DNA of 64,000 bases, taken from assembly GCF_009497155.1 (NCBI RefSeq), contig NZ_WINI01000001.1:372001-436000 (forward strand). Direction: 5' to 3'. Every line of letters starts with the position of its first letter. Position 1 is the stretch's first letter. The stretch comes from Glaciimonas soli (GTDB lineage Bacteria; Pseudomonadota; Gammaproteobacteria; Burkholderiales; Burkholderiaceae_D). The position numbers and the translations under genes were made by a program. The notes below the pieces were generated by a model. The model saw only the letters and a program-made list of their open reading frames with translations. It had not been told where the DNA came from and did no database searches. Below, piece after piece: positions 26,620 through 35,579 of the stretch.

Positions 26620-26696
26620 ATCACCAGTCATGTCTTCTCCGTAACAGACGCAACGATCGACGGCAGCAAAAATAACTTCACACAGATCGACAAGGA

Positions 26697-27017
26697 TTAA
26701 GCAGGTAAATTCATAATTTCCTGATACGCAGAAACAACCTTGTTACGTACTTGCAATCCCATTTGAAAACCAATATTCGCCTTTTGCAAATCCACCATCA
26801 CATCATTTAATGCGACACCAGGCTTACCCAATTCAAAATCTTGCGCTTTGCTCTGCGCGCTGGTTTGGGCAGAACTGATACGCTCCAGTGTTTTTTTCAT
26901 TTCATCGGAAAAACTACTGCCTATCGCGCCTGCATGAGTATTGTCAGAACTACCGCTGGCAGCTTGCGCGGTGGCTTGCAATTGCTGCAACACCGTCTGA
27001 ATCGATGAAATCGACAT
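26697..27017 (-). CDS. fliE: Flagellar hook-basal body protein FliE
   Basis: FliE joins the MS ring to the proximal rod. The 106-residue protein starts MSISSIQTVLQQLQ and ends with the conserved block DVMVDLQKANIGFQMGLQVR, then NKVVSAYQEIMNLPA, where family members place the DVM..MQKA..SFQ..VQVRNK..AYQEIM pattern. An AGAGG seven bases before the ATG at 27017 decides the start. The frame stays open about 220 bases further upstream but gives an unrelated hydrophobic leader. Usually fliE heads the fliF operon. Here it lies on the opposite strand, after the flagellins. Confidence 0.92.
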   Translation of the reverse strand: MSISSIQTVLQQLQATAQAASGSSDNTHAGAIGSSFSDEMKKTLERISSAQTSAQSKAQDFELGKPGVALNDVMVDLQKANIGFQMGLQVRNKVVSAYQEIMNLPA

Positions 27018-27263
27018 ACGAACCTCTTCTATATTGACCAAATACGAAAATCGAAAAAATGCAGCGCCGTCTGAATCGCATTCACTTCTCATTCGATTGA
27101 AGTAAATACCAAACGACGCTGGATTTTGTCGACTTTTCATAACGCTAACGGACCACGCCACATCCAGCACTCCAGCGTAACAGCAAAAAAAAATCGTCAA
27201 TGCATCAACAAATGGGGGAAAACCAAGCAATTCAAGCAATCAAATTGAAGTATCTGCACAAAC

Positions 27264-27292
27264 AAAAATAGATCCCAAGCGGGATCTATTTT
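27264..27292 (-). terminator. Terminator of flagellin gene 1
   Basis: The arms AAAATAGATCCC and GGGATCTATTTT pair around AAGC and are followed on the minus strand by a T-rich tract. A second, imperfect GC hairpin lies between this one and the stop codon. The same pair of hairpins follows each of the three flagellin genes. Confidence 0.8.
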
Positions 27293-27339
27293 CAAACTGC
27301 GTAGATAAAAAGCAGCAAAAATGCCGCTTCTTAATCAGC

Positions 27340-28452
27340 TTATTGCAACAACGACAGAACGTTTTGTGTAGTCTTGTTTGCTTGCGACAAGACTGACGTA
27401 CCAGCTTGCTGCAAGATTTGTGAACGTGTCATGTTCGACACTTCAACAGCCATGTCAGCATCTTCGATACGTGAACGTGAAGCAGACAGATTAACCACCG
27501 CAGTACCCAGGTTGGCGATAACAGAGTCGAAACGGTTCTGTACCGCACCCAGATCCGCGCGCAGGTCATTTACTTGTTTCAAACCGCTGTCGATTTTTGC
27601 CAATGGGTCCGTAGTTTTTGTTGCTGCCAGCATATCAAGCGAAGTCGCTTTTATATCAATTGTTGCTGTTCCATCGCCATTACCAACTGCAGTTTCATCA
27701 GTAGTTTTAAAATCAGACTTCGAAACACCATAATATTTCTTATCTGCGCCAACAGTAACTTCAATGAACATGCTACCTTCGCTATCCTTCATTACTGCAG
27801 CACCGGCTACAGCAGTGCCACCGTCGATCGTAATCGTTGGTGTCACGGCACCAGCTTTAATGTCAGCGCCTGTGCTATCTTTCAGATCGCCGTCAGCAAG
27901 CGCTGTAATTGCGCCTTTAGGGCTGGCAACGCTCAAACCTTCAAGACCCAACGTTTTTGCATTCAGTTCACGCAGGCTAACCTCAATAGTTTCACCATCA
28001 TTTGCACCGACTTGAATAGTCAGTTTCTGGTCTGAACCCAATACTTTGACGCCATTGAAGTCAGTTTGCGCGGCAGTACGGTCGATCTCAGCCAGACGCT
28101 GGTTGATTTCCTTTTGGATAGAACGCAAGTCGGTTGCTGAGTTAGTGCCGGTAGCAGCTTGTACTGTCAATTCACGTACGCGTTGCACGTTATTCGTGAT
28201 TTCTGTCAATGCACCTTCAGTGGTTTGTGCAATCGAGATACCATCGTTGGCATTGCGCTTTGCCATTTCCAAACCTTTGATGTTTGAAGTAAAACGGCTT
28301 GCAATGGCCATACCGGCAGCGTCGTCTTTTGCGCTGTTGATACGCTGACCCGACGACAAACGCTCAATGGCGGAACCCAAAGCAGCTTGTGATTTGTTTA
28401 AGTTATTTTGTGTCGTCAATGACAATACATTGGTGTTGATGATTTGTGCCAT
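27340..28452 (-). CDS. fliC: Flagellin, copy 1
   Basis: Filament subunit of 370 residues exported through the flagellar channel. Residues 1-170 (D0/D1, starting MAQIINTNVLSLTTQNNLNK) and the last 83 (ending SQANKTTQNVLSLLQ) are identical to those of the other two copies. Only the centre (about 171-287, the surface-exposed part) differs. The protein is compact compared with enteric flagellins of about 500 residues. It has its own sigma-28 promoter and terminator. Which of the three is the main filament protein cannot be told from sequence. Confidence 0.96.
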   Translation of the reverse strand: MAQIINTNVLSLTTQNNLNKSQAALGSAIERLSSGQRINSAKDDAAGMAIASRFTSNIKGLEMAKRNANDGISIAQTTEGALTEITNNVQRVRELTVQAATGTNSATDLRSIQKEINQRLAEIDRTAAQTDFNGVKVLGSDQKLTIQVGANDGETIEVSLRELNAKTLGLEGLSVASPKGAITALADGDLKDSTGADIKAGAVTPTITIDGGTAVAGAAVMKDSEGSMFIEVTVGADKKYYGVSKSDFKTTDETAVGNGDGTATIDIKATSLDMLAATKTTDPLAKIDSGLKQVNDLRADLGAVQNRFDSVIANLGTAVVNLSASRSRIEDADMAVEVSNMTRSQILQQAGTSVLSQANKTTQNVLSLLQ

Positions 28453-28617
28453 GCTGAAAATTCCTCTTGGTTTGGTTTGCTAATAATTGATACCAGAAGC
28501 AGTATTTCAATGTGATATCACTTTGAACCAGCTCTGCTCTCACTGCTTCTTTTAACGTTGACACGATTCTTGCCTTTGTTCCCAAATTCAGAGTCGGGCT
28601 AGCCATCGTTAATCAAG

Positions 28618-28644
28618 TTATCGGCACCATTTTCAAGAAATTCA
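28618..28644 (-). promoter_or_regulatory. Sigma-28 promoter of flagellin copy 1
   Basis: The minus strand reads TGAA, 15 bases, GCCGATAA. The -10 element is perfect and the -35 has one change from TAAA. It lies about 165 bases before the start codon, in the 340-base gap after flagellin 2. Confidence 0.8.
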
Positions 28645-28716
28645 GTTATAGATAAAAAATCTACATCCTTACATTGGCACAAGCAATATCACACGATGAA
28701 AGTGGCGAAAGAAAAC

Positions 28717-28782
28717 GAAAAATAGACCCAGCAGGATCTATTTTCAAATTGCATAGGTAAAAAGCGGCAAGAAATGCCGCTT
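28717..28782 (-). terminator. Double-hairpin terminator of flagellin gene 2
   Basis: The hairpin AAGCGGCA/TGCCGCTT (28762-28769 with 28775-28782) lies just after the stop. A longer, slightly mismatched AAATAGACCC/GGATCTATTT hairpin follows at about 28719-28743 with a T-rich tail on the minus strand. Confidence 0.75.
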
Positions 28783-28792
28783 CTTAACCAGC

Positions 28793-29902
28793 TTATTGCA
28801 ACAACGACAGAACGTTTTGCGTAGTCTTGTTTGCTTGTGACAATACTGACGTACCAGCTTGCTGCAAGATTTGCGAGCGTGTCATGTTCGATACTTCCAC
28901 TGCCATGTCTGCATCTTCAATACGTGAACGTGAAGCGGACAGATTAACCACCGCAGTACCCAGATTCGCAATAACAGAGTCAAAACGGTTTTGTACCGCA
29001 CCCAGATCAGCGCGCAGGTCATTCACTTGTTTCAAGCCGCTGTCGATGGTTGCCAATGGATCCGCAGTTCCGACCGCCGACATATCACTCGAAGTCGCGT
29101 CTACAGTAAGCTTTGCTGAACCAACGACGGCAGGAGTTGCGCCAGCATCGGCATCCGTAATAGCAAAATCAGACTTGGTAACGCCATAGTATTTAGTAGT
29201 TGGACCAGTAGCATCTTCAATAAAGAGGCTACCTTTGCTATCCGTCACTAGTGTACCGGCTACAGCTTTACCGTCGATTTTAAAATTTACTGCTACATCA
29301 GCTTCCTTAATATCAACACCTTTGCTGTCTTTCAGATCGCCATCAGCAAGCGCTGTAACCGCGCCGTTAGGACCTGCAACGCTCAAATTTTCAAGACCCA
29401 ACGTTTTTGCATTCAGTTCACGCAGGCTAACCTCAATAGTTTCACCATCATTTGCGCCAACTTGAATAGTCAACTTCTGGTCCGAACCCAATACTTTGAC
29501 GCCATTGAAGTCCGTTTGTGCGGCAGTACGGTCGATCTCAGCCAAACGCTGATTGATTTCCTTTTGGATAGAACGCAAGTCGGTTGCTGAGTTAGTGCCG
29601 GTAGCCGCTTGTACCGTCAACTCACGTACGCGTTGCACGTTATTCGTGATTTCTGTCAATGCGCCTTCAGTGGTTTGTGCAATCGAGATACCGTCGTTGG
29701 CATTGCGCTTTGCCATTTCCAAACCTTTGATGTTTGAAGTGAAACGGCTTGCAATGGCCATACCGGCAGCGTCGTCTTTTGCGCTGTTGATACGCTGGCC
29801 AGATGACAAACGCTCAATGGCAGAACCCAAAGCAGCTTGCGATTTGTTTAAATTGTTTTGTGTTGTCAATGACAATACATTGGTATTGATGATTTGTGCC
29901 AT
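28793..29902 (-). CDS. fliC: Flagellin, copy 2
   Basis: A 369-residue flagellin with termini identical to those of copies 1 and 3. Its own centre begins ENLSVAGPNGAVTALADGDL and contains the acidic stretch FAITDADAGATPAVVGSAKL. It has the only fully consensus sigma-28 promoter among the three flagellin genes, so it is a candidate for the most strongly expressed flagellin (inference). Cys is absent, as usual for flagellins. The gene is flanked by copy-specific promoter and terminator units of about 340 bases. Confidence 0.96.
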   Translation of the reverse strand: MAQIINTNVLSLTTQNNLNKSQAALGSAIERLSSGQRINSAKDDAAGMAIASRFTSNIKGLEMAKRNANDGISIAQTTEGALTEITNNVQRVRELTVQAATGTNSATDLRSIQKEINQRLAEIDRTAAQTDFNGVKVLGSDQKLTIQVGANDGETIEVSLRELNAKTLGLENLSVAGPNGAVTALADGDLKDSKGVDIKEADVAVNFKIDGKAVAGTLVTDSKGSLFIEDATGPTTKYYGVTKSDFAITDADAGATPAVVGSAKLTVDATSSDMSAVGTADPLATIDSGLKQVNDLRADLGAVQNRFDSVIANLGTAVVNLSASRSRIEDADMAVEVSNMTRSQILQQAGTSVLSQANKTTQNVLSLLQ

Positions 29903-30061
29903 GGTGATAATTCCTCTTGGTTTGCAAATAATTGATGTCAGAAGTAGTAATTCAATGCGAAATCACTTTGAATGCGCTCTGCACTTACCGCTTCTTTTAA
30001 CGTTGACACGATTCTTGTCTTTGTTACCAAATTCAGAGTCGAGCTAGCCAGCGCTAATCAT

Positions 30062-30088
30062 GTTATCGGCACCACTTCCAAAAAATTT
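30062..30088 (-). promoter_or_regulatory. Sigma-28 promoter of flagellin copy 2
   Basis: The minus strand reads TAAA, 15 bases, GCCGATAA, an exact consensus match, about 160 bases upstream of the start codon. Confidence 0.88.
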
Positions 30089-30173
30089 AGCTACTTACAA
30101 ACAATCTGCATCTTTACATTGGCACAAGTAATGTCGCGCAAAAAAAAAGTGACACGCCCATCGCGACACAAAC

Positions 30174-30240
30174 AAAAATAGATCCCGAGCGGGATCTATT
30201 TTCATATTGCATAGGTAAAAGCGGAAAAAATACCGCTTTT
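30174..30240 (-). terminator. Double-hairpin terminator of flagellin gene 3
   Basis: An inner hairpin AAAAGCGG...CCGCTTTT (30217-30240) lies directly after the stop. The perfect AATAGATCCC/GGGATCTATT hairpin follows at 30174-30202 with a T-rich minus-strand tail. Confidence 0.78.
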
Positions 30241-30248
30241 TAACCAGC

Positions 30249-31355
30249 TTATTGCAACAGCGACAAAACGTTTTGTGTAGTCTTGTTTGCTTGCGACAAA
30301 ACTGACGTACCAGCTTGCTGCAAGATTTGTGAACGCGTCATGTTCGACACTTCAACTGCCATGTCTGCATCTTCAATACGTGAACGTGAAGCGGACAGAT
30401 TAACCACTGCAGTGCCAAGGTTGGCGATAACCGAGTCGAAACGGTTCTGTACCGCACCCAGATCAGCGCGCAGGTCATTCACTTGTTTCAAACCGCTGTC
30501 GATTGCTGCCAATGGGTCGGCAGTCGCAACGTCCGACATATCACTTGAAGTCGCACCAGTTATAGTAGCAACTGCTTTTCCATCGGCAGCACCAGCTGCA
30601 GTTTCATCAGTAATTTTAAAATCGGACTTCGAAACACCGTAGTATTTCGTAGCACCACCAACCGTAGCTTGAATAAAGAGGCTACCTTTGCTATCTTTCA
30701 TTACTGTACCGGTTATATCTGTGCCATCGACATTGATCGTTGCCGTCACAGCAGCACCTTTAATCGCAGCACCTTTGCCATCTTTCAGATCGCCGTCAGC
30801 AAGCGCTACAGGTGCGTCTTTAGGGCCAGCAACGCCCAAAGTATCAAGACCCAACGTTTTTGCATTCAGTTCACGCAGGCTAACTTCAATAGTTTCCCCA
30901 TCATTTGCGCCAACTTGAATAGTCAACTTCTGGTCTGAACCCAATACTTTGACGCCATTGAAGTCAGTTTGTGCGGCAGTACGGTCGATCTCAGCCAGAC
31001 GCTGATTGATTTCCTTTTGGATAGAACGCAAGTCGGTTGCTGAGTTAGTGCCGGTAGCCGCCTGTACTGTCAATTCACGTACGCGTTGCACGTTATTCGT
31101 GATTTCTGTCAATGCGCCTTCAGTGGTTTGCGCAATCGAGATACCGTCGTTGGCATTGCGCTTTGCCATTTCCAAACCTTTGATGTTTGAAGTGAAGCGG
31201 CTTGCAATGGCCATACCGGCAGCGTCGTCTTTTGCGCTGTTGATACGCTGGCCAGATGACAAACGCTCAATGGCAGAACCCAAAGCAGCTTGTGATTTGT
31301 TTAAATTATTTTGTGTTGTCAATGACAATACATTGGTATTGATGATTTGTGCCAT
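30249..31355 (-). CDS. fliC: Flagellin, copy 3
   Basis: A 368-residue flagellin starting MAQIINTN at 31355. An in-frame start 14 codons earlier would add residues absent from the other copies and is rejected. The ends are identical to copies 1 and 2, and the centre (DTLGVAGPKDAPVALADGDL onward) is distinct. It is the promoter-distal member of the array relative to fliD and lies next to the fliF operon, with divergent transcription. Its sigma-28 promoter has one mismatch in the -10. Confidence 0.96.
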   Translation of the reverse strand: MAQIINTNVLSLTTQNNLNKSQAALGSAIERLSSGQRINSAKDDAAGMAIASRFTSNIKGLEMAKRNANDGISIAQTTEGALTEITNNVQRVRELTVQAATGTNSATDLRSIQKEINQRLAEIDRTAAQTDFNGVKVLGSDQKLTIQVGANDGETIEVSLRELNAKTLGLDTLGVAGPKDAPVALADGDLKDGKGAAIKGAAVTATINVDGTDITGTVMKDSKGSLFIQATVGGATKYYGVSKSDFKITDETAAGAADGKAVATITGATSSDMSDVATADPLAAIDSGLKQVNDLRADLGAVQNRFDSVIANLGTAVVNLSASRSRIEDADMAVEVSNMTRSQILQQAGTSVLSQANKTTQNVLSLLQ

Positions 31356-31515
31356 GCTGAAAATTCCTCTTGGTTTGCAAATAATTGATGTCAGCAACAG
31401 TAACTCAATGCGATATCACGTTGAGTGCGCCCTGCATTCACTACTCCTTTTAACGTTGACGCAATCCTCTGATTCGTTTCCAAACACAAAGTCGTGCAAG
31501 CCATCGTCAATCCAG

Positions 31516-31542
31516 TTATCGACAGCTATTTGAAAAAATTTA
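31516..31542 (-). promoter_or_regulatory. Sigma-28 promoter of flagellin copy 3
   Basis: The minus strand reads TAAA, 15 bases, GTCGATAA, with a single deviation from GCCGATAA, about 160 bases upstream of the start codon, as in the other two copies. Confidence 0.8.
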
Positions 31543-31672
31543 ACAACGGCTGCTTTTTTTCAAAATATTTTTCCAAAATCTAATGCGCCGTCATTTTTTT
31601 GTTGATAGTCGACTCATTTAAATTTTCAAATAAACCGCTCAACAGCCCGAATTTGTTCGTAAAGCAGCAACT

Positions 31673-31722
31673 AACGGCAAAAAACCCGGCTATTCAACCG
31701 ATCAAAAAATAGGCTATCCGTT
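31673..31722 (+). promoter_or_regulatory. Candidate FlhDC-type activator site upstream of fliF
   Basis: AACGGCAAAAAACCCG at 31673-31688 fits the AAYGGSNNAAATAGCG half-site of FlhD4C2 at most positions. An inverted GGCTATCCGTT ends at 31722. The spacing between halves is larger than the enterobacterial norm, so this is only a candidate. It lies in the 620-base gap between flagellin 3 and fliF, where nothing else was recognised beyond the flagellin promoter. Confidence 0.35.
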
Positions 31723-31976
31723 GACAATACGTACAGTTGTTGCGGCTGCCGTCACGCTAAATTTGAATTCAGCATGAATAAACAGCGCCTGCATTAAAAA
31801 ATATCTATTCGTTAGGGCTCAACAGCCGTTTGTTGCACCTGGTCGTGATCCCTACTCCCCAAATTTAAGGAAGCCTGCTGTATGACATCCAAGCAGAAAT
31901 GTGAAGTGAAGAAAAATAAAAATACCAGCCACTTATGCATACAGTCATCGACGAATAGCCTAGTTGAGGTGTCAGC

Positions 31977-33647
31977 ATGAGCACGGCGACACAAAGCGGT
32001 ACTGACGCAGCCAATCCCATTACGAAACTGATAGCGCAATTACGCAGCAATCCCAAGCTACCTTTGATCATTGGCGGCGCGCTAGCGATAACACTCATTT
32101 CCGCTTTGTGGTTGTGGAACAGTGCGCCGACATATCGGGTGTTGTTCAGCAACCTGTCTGATCGTGACGGCGGTGCAGTAATCGCGTCATTGCAGCAAAT
32201 GAATATCCCTTATAAATATTCTGATGGCGGCTCCGCCGTGCTGGTTGAGGCCAGTCAAGTGCACGATGCGCGTTTTCGTCTGGCAGCGCAGGGCTTGCCT
32301 AAAGGCGGTTCAGTTGGCTTTGAGCTAATGGAGACACAAAAATTCGGTACCAGCCAATTCGCCGAGCAGGTAAATTATCAGCGCGCGCTGGAAGGTGAAA
32401 TCGCCCAGTCCATCGAATCGATTGCTTCAGTAGTAACGGCCCGCGTACATTTGGCCATTCCAAAACCTTCATTATTTGTTCGCGACCAGCAAAAGCCGAG
32501 TGCTTCCGTGATCTTGACCTTGCAACGCGGCCGCAGTATCGACGAAGGCCAGGTCAGCGCTATCACCCATTTAATTTCCAGCAGCGTGCCAGAGCTCAAT
32601 GCAAAAAATGTGACGGTAGTCGATCAGGCAGGTAATTTACTGTCATCTCCAAACACCAACAATCGTGGGCTAGATGCCAGCCAGTTGAAATATACCCATG
32701 AAATTGAGCAAAACTATATCCGCAGAATTGAAGCAATTTTGCAACCTATCGTTGGTAGCGGCAATGTCAAAGCACAAGTTACAGCAGACGTTGACTTTAC
32801 AACCGTAGAAAAAACCGACGAAAAATATGGCCCTAATCAAGATCCGAATCAAGCTGCTGTGCGCAGCATGCAATCCAGCGATTCCAATCAACAGGGTGTG
32901 ACCCCACCAGGTGGCGTACCAGGTGCATTGTCAAATCAAGCGCCAAATGCACCAACCGCACAAATTAATGCCCCACCAGCTGGCGCTACGGCGAACAATG
33001 CCCAGGTTGCCCGCGGTCCAAGTAATACTCGTCGTGATGCAACCACCAACTATGAAGTCGATAAATCAATACGCCATACACAACAAGGCGCTGGTGGTGT
33101 CAAACGCTTGTCGGTCGCAGTCGTAGTCAACTACCGTAACGCGGTAGATGCAAAAGGCAAGCCGACGACACAAGCGATTCCGGCCGCAGAATTAGATCAG
33201 ATTAAAAATCTGACTCGCGAAGCAATGGGCTTCAGTACTGAACGCGGCGACTCGCTCAACGTCGCTAACAGCCAATTCGTCACCAATGAAAATCTGGAAC
33301 CAGAACTGCCATGGTGGAAGCAACGCGACAATATCGCCCTGGGTAAAACGTTAGGCCAGTATTTGTTGTTCGCCGTGATCTTCGCATGGCTTTGGTTTAG
33401 CGTGTTGCGCCCATTATTACGCAAACATTTAGAACCGCCAGTAGCAGCATCGACACCAACGCCGGCAATCCCGGCGGTAGAAGAAATCAAGCCGAATAAC
33501 GTACAACTGAGTGCAGAAGCACAAGAGCGGCGGGAGCAACGATTGCACGAAAATATGCAGCATGCACAAACCATCATCGAACAAGATCCGCGCCTGGCCG
33601 CGATGGTGATTAAAAACTGGATAAACGGCGACAAGGAGCAGCAATAA
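31977..33647 (+). CDS. fliF: Flagellar M-ring protein FliF
   Basis: FliF builds the MS ring in the inner membrane, the platform for rod, switch and export gate. The 556-residue protein has a first membrane helix (PLIIGGALAITLISALWLW, about 29-47) and ring-building motifs in the periplasmic part (KTEKYG-like KTDEKYGPNQDP and the low-complexity Asn/Pro/Ala region about 283-345). A second helix (YLLFAVIFAWLWFSVLRPLL, about 461-480) and a short cytoplasmic tail that binds FliG complete it. The stop overlaps the fliG start by one base. It heads the plus-strand fliFGHIJK block. Confidence 0.96.
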   Translation: MSTATQSGTDAANPITKLIAQLRSNPKLPLIIGGALAITLISALWLWNSAPTYRVLFSNLSDRDGGAVIASLQQMNIPYKYSDGGSAVLVEASQVHDARFRLAAQGLPKGGSVGFELMETQKFGTSQFAEQVNYQRALEGEIAQSIESIASVVTARVHLAIPKPSLFVRDQQKPSASVILTLQRGRSIDEGQVSAITHLISSSVPELNAKNVTVVDQAGNLLSSPNTNNRGLDASQLKYTHEIEQNYIRRIEAILQPIVGSGNVKAQVTADVDFTTVEKTDEKYGPNQDPNQAAVRSMQSSDSNQQGVTPPGGVPGALSNQAPNAPTAQINAPPAGATANNAQVARGPSNTRRDATTNYEVDKSIRHTQQGAGGVKRLSVAVVVNYRNAVDAKGKPTTQAIPAAELDQIKNLTREAMGFSTERGDSLNVANSQFVTNENLEPELPWWKQRDNIALGKTLGQYLLFAVIFAWLWFSVLRPLLRKHLEPPVAASTPTPAIPAVEEIKPNNVQLSAEAQERREQRLHENMQHAQTIIEQDPRLAAMVIKNWINGDKEQQ

Positions 33648-34669
33648 TGGCGATCACAACCACGACAACAGAAGCCGGCATTAAAAAAAGCGCCATTTTA
33701 TTAATGTCGCTGGGTGAAGATCATGCTGCTGCAGTATTCCAACATTTGGATACAGAAGATGTGCAAAAGGTAGGTCTGGCAATGACCAGATTGCATAACC
33801 TCACTCGCGATCAAATCGCAGATGTACTGGACGAGTTTCGCCTGGAAACGGAACAGTTTTCATCCATCACGCTGGACTCCGATGCTTATTTACGTGCCGT
33901 TCTGGATAAAGCCGTCGGCAGCGATCGTGCCTCCGGCCTGTTTGAAAGCATCACCGAATCCATGCGTAAAAACCACAAAGTCAACGGAATCGAAACGTTG
34001 AACATGTTAGAAACGCTGGAGATATCAGAGCTGATCCGTGATGAACATCCACAGATTATCGCTACCTTGTTGATCCATCTTGATCGCCCTAAAGCATCGG
34101 CGGTACTGGAAGTATTTGATGAACGTCTGCGTCAGGATGTCATGATGCGCATCGCCACTTTCGGCGGCATTCAGCCAGAAGCACTTGAAGAGCTGATGGA
34201 AGTCTTGTCGAATCTGCTATCCGGCCAGGGCATCAAACGTAATCGCCTGGGTGGTGTACGCGCTGCGGCCGAGATGCTCAATCTGATGAGTGGCACACAA
34301 GAACAAAACGTCATCGATCATGTTCGCAATCAGGATGCCGATCTGGCACAACGCATTATCGATGAAATGTTCTTGTTCGAAAATCTGATGGATATAGAAG
34401 ATCGCGGCATTCAACTCCTGTTGAAAGACGTCGAATCGGAAACATTAATCATCGCCTTGAAAGGCGTGAAACTGGAATTGCGCGAAAAATTCTTACGCAA
34501 TATGTCGCAACGTGCGGCAGAAATATTGCGTGAAGATCTGGAAAACCGCGGTCCGGTTCGTTTATCGCAGGTGGAAGCTGAGCAGAAGAAGATCTTGCAA
34601 ATCGTGCGTGGTCTGGCCGATGCTGGACAACTCACGCTTGGCGCCTCTAAAGATGAACAGTTTGTATAA
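33647..34669 (+). CDS. fliG: Flagellar motor switch protein FliG
   Basis: FliG links the MS ring to the C ring and contacts the stator for torque. The 340-residue length is typical. It begins with KKSAILLMSLGEDHAAAVFQ (about 13-32). The middle domain carries the EHPQ motif (EHPQIIATLLIHL) near 133. The C-terminal charged helix has the torque residues in DIEDRGIQLLLKDVESETLI (about 250-269) and RAAEILREDLENRGPVRLSQ (about 287-306). It is coupled to fliF and precedes fliH. Confidence 0.96.
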   Translation: MAITTTTTEAGIKKSAILLMSLGEDHAAAVFQHLDTEDVQKVGLAMTRLHNLTRDQIADVLDEFRLETEQFSSITLDSDAYLRAVLDKAVGSDRASGLFESITESMRKNHKVNGIETLNMLETLEISELIRDEHPQIIATLLIHLDRPKASAVLEVFDERLRQDVMMRIATFGGIQPEALEELMEVLSNLLSGQGIKRNRLGGVRAAAEMLNLMSGTQEQNVIDHVRNQDADLAQRIIDEMFLFENLMDIEDRGIQLLLKDVESETLIIALKGVKLELREKFLRNMSQRAAEILREDLENRGPVRLSQVEAEQKKILQIVRGLADAGQLTLGASKDEQFV

Positions 34670-34674
34670 CGATT

Positions 34675-35577
34675 ATGGCCAACGCTACGAAAACCAGTCC
34701 ATCCTCATTTCAGCCGTTCCCGATGCCAGCAGTACGGCACGGCTCAGCCGAAACTTTTATGCCTCTGGCGAATACTTACGCCAGGCCAGCTGTGCTGCAA
34801 CCGGTTAATCGTCATAACGTCAAGAAAAAACGGCCGCCAAAAATTGCTTCTCAAAGCTCCGTGCATGCCTGGGAACGTTGGAACGCCGGCATGTTTAAAG
34901 ACGGCATGCCAATTGACGATACGCTGATCAATTTAACAGTCGATGATGATGCATTGCCAGAAACCGGCCTTGCATCAGGACTGGAACAACTGCAAGCGCA
35001 CCTGCTGATCGATGAAGAAGAGCTGGTACGCTTGCGCGAAGAGGCCAGACAAGAAGGCCTTAATGAAGGCTTGAAGTTGGGGTATCTGGAGGGTCAAAAA
35101 CAAGGTTATAACGTCGGCATCGCGCTGGTTGAAAATGAAGTGGAAAAACTGCGTACTTTGCTCACGACATTACCGCAGGCATTGCGTAATAACGATCAAG
35201 AAATTGCCGACGATTTGCTCACATTGGCATTGGATGTCGGACGCCAATTAGTAGTGCAGGAATTGTCGATTGAGCCCGAATTGATTTTGCCGGTTGTACG
35301 GGAATTGCTGCAAACCGAACCAGCATTATCCGGACAGCCGCAACTACTGCTGCATCCGGAAGATTTCAGCCTGGTTGAAAAATATCTGATGGAAGAATTG
35401 CAAGCAGTCGGCTGGAACATCAAAAGCGATCCGCATTTACAGCGCGGTGATTGTCGTGTCAAAGCTGAAAGTGGCGGGATCGACGCCACTTTGGATACCC
35501 GCTGGCAGCGTATCACTGCGGCGCTGGGGCACCACGAGACCCAATTCCATCGCCGTCGTGATGATGTGAAAGAATAA
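34675..35577 (+). CDS. fliH: Flagellar export ATPase regulator FliH
   Basis: FliH is the peripheral stalk-like partner of the ATPase FliI and anchors it to the C ring. The 300-residue protein has a long N-terminal extension of about 100 residues. The glycine-repeat helix follows, with [20 protein letters not shown] then [10 protein letters not shown] (about 121-150) showing the GxxxG pattern. The C-terminal V-type ATPase E-like domain runs from about 190 to 285. It lies between fliG and fliI with gaps of five and two bases. The N-terminal part is variable in this family. Confidence 0.92.
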   Translation: MANATKTSPSSFQPFPMPAVRHGSAETFMPLANTYARPAVLQPVNRHNVKKKRPPKIASQSSVHAWERWNAGMFKDGMPIDDTLINLTVDDDALPETGLASGLEQLQAHLLIDEEELVRLREEARQEGLNEGLKLGYLEGQKQGYNVGIALVENEVEKLRTLLTTLPQALRNNDQEIADDLLTLALDVGRQLVVQELSIEPELILPVVRELLQTEPALSGQPQLLLHPEDFSLVEKYLMEELQAVGWNIKSDPHLQRGDCRVKAESGGIDATLDTRWQRITAALGHHETQFHRRRDDVKE

Positions 35578-35579
35578 AT

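Noticed and set aside
27018-27239. A longer fliE reading with about 74 extra N-terminal residues
   Set aside because: The extra residues do not resemble FliE, and a good ribosome binding site lies before the ATG at 27017.
27374-31533. Long plus-strand open frames opposite the flagellin genes (119-175 codons, similar in all three copies)
   Set aside because: They are mirror frames of the conserved flagellin coding ends, repeat because the genes repeat, and have no ribosome binding sites or recognisable domains.
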